Part shown: positions 19,600-32,092 of the stretch, piece after piece | How the letters are laid out: the number at the start of each line of letters is the position of its first letter | Position numbering within the stretch: the first letter of the stretch is position 1 | Assembly (NCBI GenBank): GCA_021234155.1 | Contig: JAJEKV010000108.1 | Span: forward strand, 801,452 to 865,451 | From: Isoetes taiwanensis | Taxonomy: Eukaryota > Streptophyta > Lycopodiopsida > Isoetales > Isoetaceae | Length of the DNA stretch: 64,000 nt | Reading direction: 5' to 3' | Notes under the pieces: generated by a model | The model's database searches: none | What the model saw: the letters and a program-made list of their open reading frames with translations, nothing else | What the model was told of the DNA's origin: nothing | Position numbers and translations under genes: made by a program

Positions 19600-21270
19600 C
19601 ACAATCACTAGAGAAAACAGTGTATTGTTGTTTTGTCGATTTCAAAAAGGCTTTTGATACAGTACCAAGGTATAAACTTTTGTAGAGACTGAGAGAAATG
19701 GATTTACCACATCAGCTATTAGTGGCTATAGCCAGATTATATGAAAAAGTGGAAGCCAAGAGAGGTCCTAAAGAAGGAGGAGTGGAATGTGATATAGGGG
19801 TGAAGCCCACTTTCACCGAAAATCGTTGGGTTAATACATAGATGCACTAGGGGAATTCATAAGGAGTAAAGTTAGGGATGAAGAAACCCCGATTATTTCT
19901 TAGGCCAAAGTACCATGTATGCTCTATGTGGACGACCTAATCCTGCTGACCTTGAATAAGGATGGCCTAGATGAGCTTATCGGAATTCTGGAAGAATTCT
20001 GCATGAAGACAGGTGTGACAGTTAACATTGAGAAAATAAAGATAGTTAATTTTGGAAAAATAGACAATGGGAAAAAAGAGGTCATATACATGGGGTAGAG
20101 AATCCAAAAAGTAGATGAGTACAAATACTTGGGGTGCAAAGCAGTGATAAAAAGGATGTGGAAGCAGGGTTTAGAGTAGAGATGGCATGTAGCAATAAAA
20201 AACTATTATGGAATGCAGTCAATCTGCATGCAACAGAACATAATGGACTCGGGAGTAAAAAGGGTATGTTCAATATAACAAAGTGGCCCCAGCTATGTTG
20301 TATGGAATAGAAGTGTGGGGAGGAAGCACTACAATGAGGAAGTTGGAAGAAAGGGGAGGGCCTAATAAAACACTTCCCATGCAGGGAACTAGGAATAAAG
20401 AAATCAATGCCGGCGATAATAGCATTGTATGAGACATGGATAACACCATTTGAAGTGGAGGGTCTCGATAGGACAATAGCGTATTTGAGTAGAAATATGG
20501 CGTCTAGGTCAAAGGTGAAGCTAGTAAGGCAGGCGATTGTGACTTCAATCGGGATGGCCAGAGAAGGTAAAGGAGGGTGAGTGTCCGAACTCATCATATG
20601 GGCAGATAGGCTGGGATGTGATCTTTGGAGGGATGTGGAAAATAAGCTGTCAAATGGGGACAAGGGGAATCTGCAAAAAAAGCTACTTCAGATATGGATA
20701 GAAAAACAACCGGATATAGAACTAGGAATGTATTTATTAATGATGAATCTAGAGAAGAGTATTGAACATGACATATACGCAGATAGTAACCAGTCAAAAG
20801 CAACGAGAATCGTACAGATTCAGAACAGGTAACCATAAACTATGGATTGAGTGAGGAAGACGACAGCGGCTGATAGTGAGAGAGAGGACAGATTATGCCA
20901 GCCTTGTGACCTGCAAGAGATCAAAGACGAGGAACATGTATGGAGCAAATGTCCAATATGTGAAGCGATAAGAACGAAATGGGTCAATGTAAATTGGGGA
21001 TTCCCAAGGGGAAAAGCAATGAGAGAGGTAGCCTCAGCAGAGGACACAGCCAAAGTAGTGAAACAGATTCTAAATGAACATGATAGATACAGAACGCAAC
21101 AAAAATTGCGGGACGCCACCAAAGGGGATGATATGTCAGCACCCCCTTAAGGTCGCAATATGGGTATACAGAAGTAGGAGAAAGCAATTTTTTCTCAGAT
21201 TAAAAATTCAGGTTTTTTTTTCATTACTTTCACCGTCCTCTGTGACTAAGATACTCACCCTGAAAATGTA
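19600..21270 (+). mobile_element. Non-LTR retrotransposon (LINE), truncated and decayed
   Basis: Reverse transcriptase motifs in order: FVDFKKAFDTVPR (19,640-19,675), LREMDLPHQLLVAIARLYE, a degraded CDIGVK segment, and the catalytic YVDDLILLTLN near 19,925 followed by TGVTVNIEKIKIVNFG and EYKYLGCK. Near 20,890-20,975 a Cys/His zinc-knuckle (CQPCDLQEIKDEEHVWSKCP) marks the C-terminus of this LINE type. Many stops and shifts make it inactive. The long minus-strand frame at 20,082-20,663 is antisense shadow. The 5' half, including the endonuclease, is missing. Confidence 0.8.
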
Positions 21271-21354
21271 TAAAATGATATAACGGGTCTTTTGAAGCTG
21301 AGCTCACACCTCATACTCTAGTCATACTAGGACCTCGGGTCAAATGACGTTAAA

Positions 21355-21428
21355 CACAACACGACACAACACAACACAACACAACACAACACAACACAAC
21401 ACAACACAACACAACACAACACAACACA
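21355..21428. repeat. (ACAAC)n microsatellite, about 14 units
   Basis: A nearly pure run of ACAAC pentamers with one G substitution near the left end. It lies exactly at the 3' end of the minus-strand LINE, so it may be the repetitive tail (TTGTG)n of that element. Confidence 0.95.
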
Positions 21429-21439
21429 ATGCATATATA

Positions 21440-22330
21440 TTAATTGCCCGATAATCCCGTGCGTAAGGTGAGCTCTGTGGCCCCCCATTGTCGCCAGTTT
21501 CCACTCTCCAACCGATCAATGTAGCCCAAACAATGTTGAGAGAGAGGGCAAATAACCCTGATACTACTATCGAATGGTTGGCTTGTCGACTGCAACTGGC
21601 CTGGGCATCTCTCATATGGCATGTACACTGCATTCTGCAAATCTACAGGTACCCCCAGCAGTCACAATCTTGCCCATAGCTTTTCCTGAGGCACAATGTC
21701 GAAGGCCTTCGCAAAGTCCACGAGGCAACAATATAGGTCATGTCGGCGTTCCTGCTATCTTCAATCAAGGTCTGCAGTGTGAAGATGTGTTCAATGGTCG
21801 AGTGCTGGGGCCTGAATCCTGCATGGATGAGGGCTTACACCTCTGCTTCCCCGCCCACGGCCAACCGTTGCTCGAGAATCCTGTGTAGCAGTTTTAAAAA
21901 CACCAAACCGGGTCATGATTGTTCGATAATTATTGGGCAATGCGGTCACCGCCTAATAGATGGGAACAACCCCGCTATTGGTCCATTTCGATTGGGAAGC
22001 CTTTCCCGTAAAGCCTTGTTGAACAAGGCGGTCAGCACCGCATTTCTATGAATGGCCCCGCCCACTTGAGCAATTCCGCGCCGCATACCATTCATGTGTC
22101 CGCACTTTTCCATTGGCAAACGCCGTAAGCCTTTCTCCACGCCTCGACTCTATGATTTTCACCACTGGGTCTTCTTGCAGGGTTAATGCTGCTGGTGCAC
22201 CTTGAGGGTCGTATAACTGTTGCAAGTATTGCCTCCACTGCTCGGGAGTGATGTTCCCTGTGGGCTGTACTGGCTTTTTGAGAACCCTTCGCCAGGAGGT
22301 CCTGGGGTGACGTCCCAAGATTAGAACATT
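21440..22330 (-). mobile_element. Second LINE fragment, opposite orientation
   Basis: Minus-strand reading gives reverse-transcriptase pieces in several frames: HIFTLQTLIEDSRNADMTY with FVDFAKAFDIVP (near 21,690), VYMPYERCPGQLQST and the degraded CPLSQ segment followed by YIDRLES (near 21,510). Upstream (22,050-22,310) the frames contain RNCSSGRGH and NKALRERLPNRNGPIAGL, the usual lead-in to the reverse transcriptase domain. It ends before the YxDD motif, next to the microsatellite. Frame changes show decay. Confidence 0.7.
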
Positions 22331-22409
22331 TCCCTTTGATGCGCTGCGATGTACCTAACCGTCTCCTTTTGACTTGGCATGCCTCCTTTTGTAGGCTGTC
22401 AAATACACT

Positions 22410-22450
22410 AATTAATGAGAAAACCATCTCATTCCTTCAAAAGAATTAAA
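22410..22450 (+). mobile_element. 3'-end scrap of an L1-type LINE
   Basis: AATTAATGAGAAAACCATCTC followed by CATTCCTTCAAAAG closely matches the end of the LINE at 30,150-30,180, so this is a tiny 5'-truncated copy without its A tail. Confidence 0.5.
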
Positions 22451-24059
22451 AGGGTACTTGGCTTTCTTAGCTTTAAGAAAGATGCGAAGTTGTGGAGCTC
22501 TGCTTATTTTTTGCATTATGTAATCTTTTTTTTTTTGAACATTTAAACATCTTCCACGCTTCTAATTATGTGCACTTTAACGGCTAATAGTTGTAGGAAT
22601 ATGTTCCTCATCCGAAGCTATCTATATTTTACAAGCCCTTGGTTTAATAAGCACATAACTAAGTTACGAGTGAGCAAGACGAGGGATGAACGGAAGCGCC
22701 TATCTCTCTTGGAAATCATGCACCACCTAGCTCTGATGGATGAGGCTTTGCTCGAAGCTATTCTCCAAGGGCTGGGGTTTGTGATCACCCCCCAAGGCCA
22801 TGAGGATACAATCCAAGCAATCGAGGGTCTCATTAACCGGGTTGCTGAATCTCATTCTAGAATAGGTTTTTGCAGGTTAGATCTAGACTTCTTCAATAAG
22901 TATTTTCTCAGCATCCTCTGCTTTGACAGAGTTGGTTCCTTTAGGGTGGCAAACACACAATTCCCAACCCTTTCTTGTTTGTGGGTAACAAATTTATAAG
23001 AAAGTTATTTCTTCTTGAAGTAATCGGGCAGATTTTGGGGTTGAACCTATCTACTATTGGGCTTCTTTCTTTGACCTCCAACCAGCGTAAGTTTTTCATG
23101 ATCTAAGAATTGTGGTTTGGAGGTTTGGGGCAAATTAATGTGTTTTCCCTTTTTGCAAAGGCTGGCTCTCCCATCTCTCTCTCCCTCCCTCCCTCCCTCC
23201 TTCTTTAACCTTTATTGCAGCCCCCGCGAACTCTCCCTTTTCTTGTACTAAAGTGACATGACCCTTAAGCTCTTGTTAGATTCTAGGTAGGGCCCGCAAG
23301 CCCTTCCGTGTACGACCCTCGTCAGTACATTAGAGGAAAAATGAGATCACATTTTGTCCCATTAAGGGATGCTTAAAATGCCATGTCGCCTTTTTAAACC
23401 GGCCCAATAAGAGAAGAGCTCCAAAGATATCTCATTCCAAGATATGTGGTACCAGAATTAATGCAACAAGAACTAACTTCTGTAGTATCATTTTTCATTA
23501 TAACTTTTGATCCGTAACTCCGATTCAAAAAACTTTTTGTAGCAATGTGTTCGCGTTTCACAAGATCTATCTAGTGATAACCCATTCATACATCTTTTGA
23601 TATAAATATATAAGAAATAAGCAAAAATCATATTTTTAAGGTTAACGCATATGACCATATTGAAATACATCATAACCATATATCATTGGAAAGATCTTTT
23701 CATTCCGCATCTAATGCAACAAACGCCGCAACATTTTGACAAGTGGATCAAAAGTTATGGGGGGGAAACAACAGCAATGAAGTTGTTGGCACTGCATTAA
23801 TTGCAGTTAATAGAGGGTAAGCCATTCCATTGGAGGATTCTTATGGGGATGAAATAAGATCTCAAATTTCCTCTAATGCTTTCATAGCTTAGCCCTTTTC
23901 TTGAATTGATTGTTTTCTTCCACTTTTTCCTTTCTTCCCCTAGTTTTCTAAAATATGACCCTTCCCGAATTTTCGCCAAGCTTTTGTTTCACAAGAATTT
24001 TCTTGGTTCCCATTTTCCTGCTCGCGACCTTCTTCCCAACCCGGTCATGGCCTATCGCT
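22451..24059. other. Stretch without a recognised gene; one 143-codon frame
   Basis: A plus-strand frame at 22,568-22,999 includes EIMHHLALMDEALLEAILQG and GHEDTIQAIEGLINRVAES, which reads like a helical protein segment, but I cannot assign it and it lacks neighbours in frame. A TCCC microsatellite lies near 23,170-23,205. The rest is AT-rich with nothing credible. Confidence 0.35.
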
Positions 24060-26441
24060 CGACGCCAGCTCCTCCATGGCTAAAGCCCTTGCAAGCAAAC
24101 TGGGTGAAGGCATTGACATCCGCTACATTGCCAAGCTTGAGTATAACAAAGACAAAAATTGGGAACAAATCAAAGAGCTTGGAGTGCACTTCAATCTCAA
24201 GACCCAAAGTAAGGCAACAACAGCTTATCATGGATCTTATGAAGGATGGGGAAGTATTCCAAGCATTCCAAGAGCAAGACAAAGATGAATGTGACTTCCT
24301 TGAAGGCAGATTAGACGATAAGGGATACGCTTTCAATATCCTGGACAAAATCCAACACCTCGACCTCTTACTTACCTCGAAATGACCATCAAGCTTGGCC
24401 ATTCCTCTCAGAACTGTTGCAGCCTGAAAAATGGAGTCTTCAAAAACACTATGGATGAGTTAAAAACTAGAGCAGATAAGTGCTATCAAGAACTCTATTC
24501 TTCTGCAGGTTGGAGCCACGGAATAATTTAAGGGCTAAACTTATAGCTATTTGGCAATTTTTTAGCACATTTTCGAATAAAATTGGCTAAACTAAATGGA
24601 AAAAATTGGAAAAAAGATATTAAGTTTAGCCTAACTTTTTTCGGGACTGCACCAACCCTGGAGCTCTTTAGCCAAATGCTAGAAAGTAAGAGAGTGAAAT
24701 TTTGTATTTTATTTAGCTAAACCATAGAAACTTTTAGAATGAATTTCGAGCTAATTTGAGTCATGGATTTTGCTAGTTAGCATTATTTTAAAATGTTTTC
24801 ATAAAGAAATGACTAAAATAAATGGAAACAATTGAAAAAAAGTATAGTAATTTGGATTAATATTTTCCATTAGCCACACCATAGAAATTTCTAGAAAGTA
24901 TGAGAGGAAACATATATAGAGTTTAGCTAAACCACATAAAGTCTTGGGATTACTATCGAGCAAATTTAACTAAAGTCATTCTCGCTAATAAGAAATATGC
25001 GATTAGTAATTTATTCCCTGGTTGGAGCAAGGTGTCCTTCAAAATGATTGACAAGTACAGTGGCTGACAAATGGAACGAAGAATTCAAGTTTTATACTAA
25101 AGCAGCCATTCCTGACGCTGCAATTGCCCTAGAAGACACCAAGGCAAAGTATCAAATCAGTGAGCTCCCCTATGACAGTTCTGCTAGCTGCAAAAGCATT
25201 GACAAGAATGGCTTTTTTATATCGGAGGACGTTGTAAATCAGAATCGCCTAGACGTACTCAATTCCAAAACGTAAGGACTTCACAAAATCGCAAGAGACC
25301 AAAGTCCGAAGTCGGTTCAATCCTCGGCAAAGCCGACATAATTTAAAAATACCTTAATGAACCACGATCTCAAGACCCAAGACAAGGACCTTCCCGGACT
25401 TCTTGATGTCTCTGTCATTTGCGATCACTCGGCCACCAATAATTTCATGGATAGAGGCCTCATTATCCACTTTCCTGATTCTTGCCCAACCCTTAGTGAG
25501 GTCAAATTCCACCGCCAAAGTTTACCATTGTCACATCTCCTCAATCCTACCTTTCAAGTTATCTGTCGTGACAATGTTTTTGCCAAATCTATGCTCAAAA
25601 AAAATGTCAACAGATTTGGTAAACATCTCGTTTAATCATGAAATGGTTCCCAGATTTCATTCCTGGTGACCATTCCAATATATCAATTGTCACCGGGTTA
25701 ATTTCTCTAACCTCCCCTTCTTTTCGACCCCCAAACACTTGAAAGCTATTGGCATCCACTGGGCCAAGTTCTTGATATCAAGATTCCTCGTGACTAATTT
25801 TCCTTTCATATGCATCTCAAATCGATCTCCTCAAATTGCTCAAACTCTATAAAAGTTAAAATCTCTAAATGCAAGAGCTTGACCATTTCAATCAATTTCA
25901 AAAAAGTGAAGGAAAACGTTTGCCCACCCAAAAGGCGCGCATTGATTTGGGTTCAAAACCTATGGTAGCTTCGATTCCTCTACCCGTGTACTCAAGTTAA
26001 TCTTGAAGATTGCAGCTACAGCAATAGTAATAACAACAATTTGGCGCTCCCTATCATCATTTACAAATGTTTGAAAATTAAAAAGGTAACAGATCATATC
26101 TCGAAACCTATTACTTTTCCCAAAGAGGATGCAACAAGAGAAGAGTACCCATTTCAAGATAAAATAATCAAATTTGATTTTAATCCTAACAGGAGTTTGT
26201 TAAATGTTTGCTACCAAGGAAAGGAATGCAACAGTCATATCTTCACGAGCTCTATGATCCAAAGTAGCAGAATTATCGAGGACATTACAGAAGAAACCCA
26301 TAACGAAGAGGAATGGAGTAAAGTTATTAGAAAGAAGAAGAAATGCAAGGATATTGGAGCTACAACCCCGATTCAGAAAAGCTCCTGGGAGCATCTTTCT
26401 CCCTATAACTATACTCTAATGTATCAACGACTAGTTATCTT
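24060..26441 (+). mobile_element. ORF1-like 5' region of an L1-type LINE, interrupted
   Basis: Plus-strand coding-like segments run 24,060-24,510, 25,040-25,275, 25,357-25,640, 25,700-25,960 and 26,041-26,440 in changing frames. They share low-complexity and polar composition and lead directly into the endonuclease at 26,442, so they are probably ORF1 (RNA-binding protein) of that LINE. A segment WVQNLW after an AIGIHWAKFLDI-like stretch recalls the DUF4283-type ORF1 of plant L1 elements, weakly. A hAT MITE splits the segment at 24,517. Part could instead be a separate gene. Confidence 0.4.
24517..25020. mobile_element. hAT-type MITE, 504 bp
   Basis: Starts CACGGAATAATTTA and ends TAATTTATTCCCTG, whose reverse complement is CAGGGAATAAATTA. 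Both ends are flanked by the exact 8-bp duplication GTTGGAGC (24,509-24,516 and 25,021-25,028). CAnGG termini with an 8-bp duplication define hAT. The interior is AT-rich and non-coding. Removing it restores the reading YQELYSSAGWSKVSFKMIDK across the junction. Confidence 0.85.
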
Positions 26442-27113
26442 AATTTAGTTTCCTGGAATCTCCAGGGTATTAAAGATCCTAATAGAAGAGATAGATTAAA
26501 AGTGGGTCTTTCCTCTATTATTCCCGATATTCTGCTGATCCAAGAGCATAAGCTCCATGATGCCGATTATATTAGCAAAATTGCTAGAACTCTTCCTCCA
26601 AGTATAAATCTTTGGATTCTTTTTGCCAACAATAGTTCGGGGCGAGTGGCTATTTGTTGGAAGAAGAGCCTTAACCTTACTAATCTTTATATGGTCGATA
26701 ATAGTACTTGTAGATGGAAGATTCTTGGCTACAAGATGGACAATCTCAAAATTGCCATCACCAACGTTTATGCCCACAATAACTCTGCAGATAGAACTGA
26801 TATTTGGGTTAAGATCAAAGATAGTTTGAATAATATCGAGGTTGATGAGATTGTGTTGGGGGTAGATTTCAATATGGTAACCCACAATTTCATGGAGAAT
26901 ATGAATTTTAGACCCCTTACCCCTGATGAATCCACAGCTTGGTCTGATCTTATAACTCTCAATAATCTTACTATGGCCAAAACTGGTCCTAATGATTTTA
27001 GCTGGTCTAATCAGAGGGCCAACCATATTTGTTGGCTTCATGACAAATTTTATTCAAGCGAGAATCTATGGAATCATAGTGATAGGTTAACCAACCCATT
27101 AGAGAAAATATAG
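26442..27113 (+). mobile_element. L1-type LINE ORF2, endonuclease domain only
   Basis: The frame opens with NLVSWNLQGIKDPNRRDRL, the first motif of the AP-like endonuclease, then ILLIQEHKL (metal-binding Glu), SGRVAICWKK, AITNVYAHNN, LGVDFNMV (GDFN-like motif) and SWSNQRANH. A stop comes at 27,111 and the reverse transcriptase is absent. The C-terminal part of a similar LINE appears again at 28,940-30,200, so the intervening 1.8 kb may have been inserted into this LINE. Confidence 0.85.
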
Positions 27114-27631
27114 AGTCTCCAATGGGCCCTTTATGAAAATAGAGAAATTCCACTTCAGATTTTTGCTCTAGCCAATCACAAATGAGTGATTTTGTTCTTA
27201 ATCCATACATGCCTGCCATGCCTAGTTAGCTTTGGCTGCCACGTGTCAATTTTAGATAGGGTCCCTTCTCCCAAGGGAGACTCCCAAATCTGCCCCATTA
27301 TCCCATAGAGAGCATTTCCCAATGGAGATTTGAGGTCATTTACTTACGTGCAGTTAATTTTGGTTGCTGTTTTTGAATTCTGTTTTGGCGGGTTGGAGCT
27401 GGTGTGGGAAACCACAGGATTTCGAAATCGCATAGGAAGAACTATTGTGAGGCACAGAAGCTGCTCCAAATCGGGTCTCAAGCGCGGATATACTGGAGAT
27501 ACCCAAATCGGTTCTGAACTACCAAATTGTTTTTCAATAACAGGGCCAATGATTAGCTCACAGGGTAAGGTATTGATCCGGCATTTCAAATTTCCCTGAA
27601 ACTAACTTCTTGCTTTTGGCATTCATGCAGT

Positions 27632-28895
27632 ATGGGCAATCGATCTGAAGGCCCGTCTGAAGTAAGAACAGTTGTCCTTCACAATGTCAAGGATGCGAAT
27701 GGTGAATGGCTTGATTTTGTTGTTTCTGTTGGCTGCTGGGTTACCCTCCGTCCTAGATCCACAGGTACTCATGCAGTGAAAAGAGCCAGAATAAAGGATG
27801 TCAATGCCCACTGGAAAGCCCATGTAAAAGGAATTGTATTTGGTTCAGGAGTTAGTAAGGTGAAGGAGGTCATTGTGTGGAACATGGGTATACTAGCTCT
27901 GATCTGACCAACAAGAAAATTTTTGGAAGCCCGGATCTTGAAGCTAACACCACTTGTTCTTTGGATTACACTGACAAAGTTTCTGTCTGCAGCATTACTA
28001 GTGTGCTTGAAGTGTATCATCACAAGCTTGGCCAGTTGATTTTTCAGGATTCTGCATCCAGCTTGAGAGCCCGAGGTATTTTCTTTCACAAGTATCATTA
28101 TACGGTCTCTCGTGCAGGTATTGGTAAGCTGGCCGAGATTGGAGAGCCAGATTTGAAGCAAATTGATGTTGATTTTTATGACAGGAGTCTTGCAACAGCA
28201 TATCAAGAATGTATTGGAGCTGAATTCTTTAGAACACTGACAGAAAGAGGTGGGGTAAGATGTGCATTCAAAGTATTTCTACCAATTGCTGCCTTTGCTT
28301 TCTTTTTCAAGAACGAGAAGATTAGCGTGGCACCAATAACATACACGGTCAGCAAACCATCATCCGAAGCATTAGACTTGCTGCTGCCAAGTAACAGGAA
28401 AAGTAGGCGGCATGAAAGTGGAGGGCAACTGACTGAAATCTCAGTTGCATGGGACACACTAGTGTTCAGGTATGTTGCTTGATTACTTTAGTCCTTGATT
28501 AAGTCTAAAATCTTTGGCACTTGCTACTGCAGGTACAGAATCACCAAGCAAATATTGTATGCAAATTACTTTGTGGAGAGAAGACGACGCATTTGAGAAC
28601 AAGACGGGAATGGAAGGCGGTGGAAGATCACCAGGCCACTTTAAATTCAATGGAGCTCTCAATATCTTGTACGGGTATGGGTGACAGAACTTTTAATGTG
28701 GACGAAGATTGGACATTATTTGAGTGCAGGAAGCTAATGGAGTCATTTTGTTGTTATGGTGATTTTCAGTTCTATTTGGATAGTAAGAAGGTTGGCTTTC
28801 GTCGTGAATCTGTCGTGCAATGCAAGGGCTGCAAGCCCCCAAGCACTCTTAGCATTGTAATCTTAGATAATGGTAGAGTAGGTGGCTGTTCATAG
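27632..28895 (+). CDS. Unrecognised spliced gene, one frame break
   Basis: A TGCAG acceptor just precedes the ATG at 27,632, implying a leader intron. The product begins MGNRSEGPSEVRTVVLHNV and continues through GEWLDFVVSVGCWVTLRPRS. After a single-base shift near 27,875 it reads YTSSDLTNKKIFGSPDL to AWDTLVFR at 28,470 (about 200 residues). A GT donor at 28,471 and an AG acceptor at 28,532 would join RYRITKQILYANYFVERRRR. Downstream a frame with GDFQFYLDSKKVGFRRES ends near 28,895. Composition looks like a soluble plant protein with a possible membrane-like stretch (AFKVFLPIAAFAFFFK). No domain is recognised. The gene lies between two parts of one LINE. Confidence 0.45.
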
Positions 28896-28936
28896 CATTG
28901 TAATCTTAGATAATGGTAGAGTAGGTGGCTGTTCAT
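28850..28936. repeat. 44-bp tandem duplication
   Basis: AGCATTGTAATCTTAGATAA through GGTGGCTGTTCAT occurs twice in direct succession. The first copy ends the preceding reading frame, so the duplication may have added a stop or altered the C-terminus. Confidence 0.9.
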
Positions 28937-28939
28937 GTT

Positions 28940-30203
28940 GAATGTGATGTATTTTCTGTCACTAAAGTACAACAAAAAAAGGTTGAGAATACTGGTTGAT
29001 AGATCTTCTATAATCAATCTCTTACAAGGACAAGACACTTACAAAAACACTATTGTTTATTTATGCCTTTGGAATATCTGGAAATCCAGAAATAGATGTT
29101 TATATGGCAAAAAAAGGTTTTCTATTACATGGATCAAATTGCATATTAAGTATGACATTGAGCTTTTGTGCTACCGCACATAGGAAATTATTTGTCGACA
29201 ATTATGATGTGTTGGGATCAAATTGGTGAATTTGTGGGGTATCATCTTTTGTTCATTTCCAGGCTCACATTTACAAATGCTAACTGAGTTTTTTTGCTTA
29301 GGATACATGGAGTTATGCAGAGGTCCACACACAAACAGATACTTTGTCACTAAGGATGGGGCCTCTTTGAGAAATGAAGTGGCCAGATATGGTGAACACA
29401 GAATACATGAGCATCAAGTCTGCTATCCTCCACATAATCATTGGACACATAAAGGTAGTAGATGATGAGGAGGTTAGGACAAAATCGAAAGGTTATGGGC
29501 TTCAATCTTCTCAAGAGAAGTGATGCAAACAGCCTATTTATTTAGGTTCATGGAAAAGCATCACCATGAATTTACGAAAGGCAATTCTTGAGATACAGAG
29601 AACTATACTATAACGCATTGTGATGCTAGTCGATGCTTATGGCAATCTTATTCTCGCCATGGTACAAAGAAGATTATTATAGACCGATCGAGACCGCTTG
29701 TGGAAAGAATATTCATACACTCGATACAACTAGTAATTTCACAACCCGCTTCAATATCCTCTTTCCACCGGGATGATCCCAATTGCCCCATTATTCCTAC
29801 CATCCCATCAACAAGGATCTTAGCAAAAGTCAAAGACTATGGCCTCTTTTATGATTGCAATATTTCTGCTTGTATGTGCGTGTTTTAGTAGTGACAACAA
29901 AAGGGCATTAAGGGGATGCATCTCTTTTTCTATTCACCAACATGCTCGGGCGCTCTATGTGATTTCTTGCAAAAAGTGGCTACCTATTTTGATACATTTG
30001 TCGGCCGTGGAAGAATCTTCATATCTTCAAGCTTATTCGCCTGATACTTTTATAAACATCCGTGGTAGATAATTATATTGTCACCTACTATCATATTGTG
30101 CCTTGTTAAGCCTCGATGGGACTTAACAGATTTTGTATGTTTTTCCTTAATTAATGAAAAAATCATCTCGCTCCTTCAAAAAAAAAAAAAAAAAAAAAAA
30201 TCG
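28940..30203 (+). mobile_element. 3' part of an L1-type LINE with poly(A) tail
   Basis: CLWNIWKSRNRCLYGKKRF near 29,060-29,115 is the zf-RVT/pre-RNase H motif (W.IWK.RN) of plant L1 ORF2. Later frames up to 30,070 are RNase H-like but degraded. The sequence ends CATCTCGCTCCTTC followed by a 22-base A run at 30,178-30,200, the expected LINE 3' end. Confidence 0.75.
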
Positions 30204-30400
30204 GGTTGAAATCGGGTTGAAACTCGATACTCTAAAATGCATGTCCGAAAGTAAGTCTAAAATATCAAGAGGTTTTCTTCATGAAATTAGCAAGTTTTCA
30301 TTTTGGTTTTAGTCACCAAGTTTTCTCGATTTCACTTGCTTGTTTGTATCCAAATAACCATGATTCTAGCAAACCTGAAGATAAGAATATGTTCTAAGTT

Positions 30401-31200
30401 TATGATTCTAGAATATCCTTCAAAACCTAAGTACTAAATCTGATATTGATCTCGAATTGCAAGTAATATACAAGTTTTACTAAACAGGTTAAATACTAAA
30501 CAAGTCTTGCATGATTCAGTCTCATATTGCAAACACGCGGCTAAATTCGAGTTGCATGACTATTATACCAGTTGCAAACTAAATACCAAACATGATTCTT
30601 ATGTCTCAGATTTCCAAATCATGTTGCATGTCTTATACCAATTGCAAGTTAAGTTTCACATGATTCTCAAGTCTGTACTTCCAAGTTCAAGTTTATGATT
30701 CTAAGTTTATGATTCCAGAATATCCTACAAAACCTCAGACTAAACCCGATATTGATTTCGAATTGCAAGTAATATACAAGTTTTACTAAACAGGTTAAAT
30801 ACTAAACAAGTTTTGCATGATTCAGGTCTGTTATTGCAAACACTTGTGCTAAATTCGAGTTGCATGACCGTTATACCAGTTGCAAACTAAATACCAAACA
30901 TGATTCTTATGTCTCAAATTCAAGTGCCAAGTTCAAGTTAAATATTGAACAGGATTTACATGATTCTTAAGCCTGTATTGCTAATACTAGTGCCAAATTC
31001 AAAGTTGCAAGTTAAATTTTAAACAGGGTTTTCATGATTCGTAAGTCTGTACTTCTGAGTACTTGTGCTAAAATCAAGTTGCAAGTTAAATATTAAACAG
31101 GGTTTACATGACTTAAGTCTGTACTTCTGAGTACTTTCACGATTTCAAGATGCAATTGATAATATCAAACAGGGTTTGCATGATTTCCAAGTGGCTTGTT
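30401..31200. repeat. Tandem repeat with a period of about 307 bp
   Basis: 30,401-30,620 and 30,708-30,924 match closely (both contain CAAGTTTTACTAAACAGGTT and TTATACCAGTTGCAAACTAA). Shorter degenerate versions of CAAGTTGCAAGTTAAATATT continue to about 31,190. No gene is seen. A satellite-like non-coding array. Confidence 0.8.
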
Positions 31201-32092
31201 GCAGGAAATTCATGTATTTGTGTGAGATTCCTGTCTGTACATGCAAGTACTTATATGTATTTGAAGTTGGAAACAGTATCAAAAAAGAACAGTAACAGAA
31301 AAGAATAGAACAGTTCAGTCAGAAGAGGAGCTCTGTCATTAATCACCACCTTTCAGGTAAGTACAAAACATTTCTTAAAAAGTTCCTTGTCCCTGAGGAA
31401 GCTTTACAAAAATAGTCACAAGAACCATTGCAAAATATACAAGTAAAACCAGGGATTAAAAAAATAAATCTATAAAGTAAAAGGGTCGACAAAGAAGCTT
31501 GATCTTCAAAGCGGGGCATCCTCAAATTTATATACGTGTCGCCTTCCATGGCATACATCTTCATTTCCAGAAGACGCTCCTGATCTGGGTAAGCTCGATC
31601 AACCCATTCTAGAACCCCCGCAAGAATAAACAGCCAAACTCGATAAGCTTCTCAACTACAAGCAGACTCATTCACGCCATCCGCTCTATCCCTTTCAGCC
31701 TCCACTAATTTCAGCACCAAATTCATAAACACCACCCTTAGCATTCTCAGCCTGCTCAAGAAATGCCTAGCTCTAACTCCACCAATGGATACCTTGGCGG
31801 GACCGAGGCTTTTTCCATTACCCAATTCTTATGGTCTTGTTCCAGCTTTGACACATCCACTATGCAAGCCCCGCTTCTGACATTGCCTTTTCAACCCGCC
31901 AATGCCTTCTTCCCTCTCCTTCTCCCCTAGCATGTTCCAAACAAAACACTAATGATGTATCATCTTTCCACAACTCGACAGTGCATGAAGAGTGCAGATG
32001 TGCACTCTTTCTAGTGGTATTGGGAGTATTGGATCAAATGTGTCATCTTTCAAGTGATGATCAGGAGGCATGTTCTGATCACATTCAAGAGT
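31201..32092. other. No gene seen
   Basis: AT-rich sequence with no credible frame longer than 73 codons and no recognisable motif. Confidence 0.5.

Noticed and set aside
19032-19685. Single fusion protein of basic repeats, ABC transporter and reverse transcriptase
   Set aside because: The open frame joins a minisatellite, a captured ABCG scrap and the truncated LINE by chance; the inverted repeat border at 19,513 lies inside it.
20082-20663. Long minus-strand frame of 193 codons
   Set aside because: It lies antisense to the plus-strand LINE reverse transcriptase, starts and stops without signals, and has no motif.
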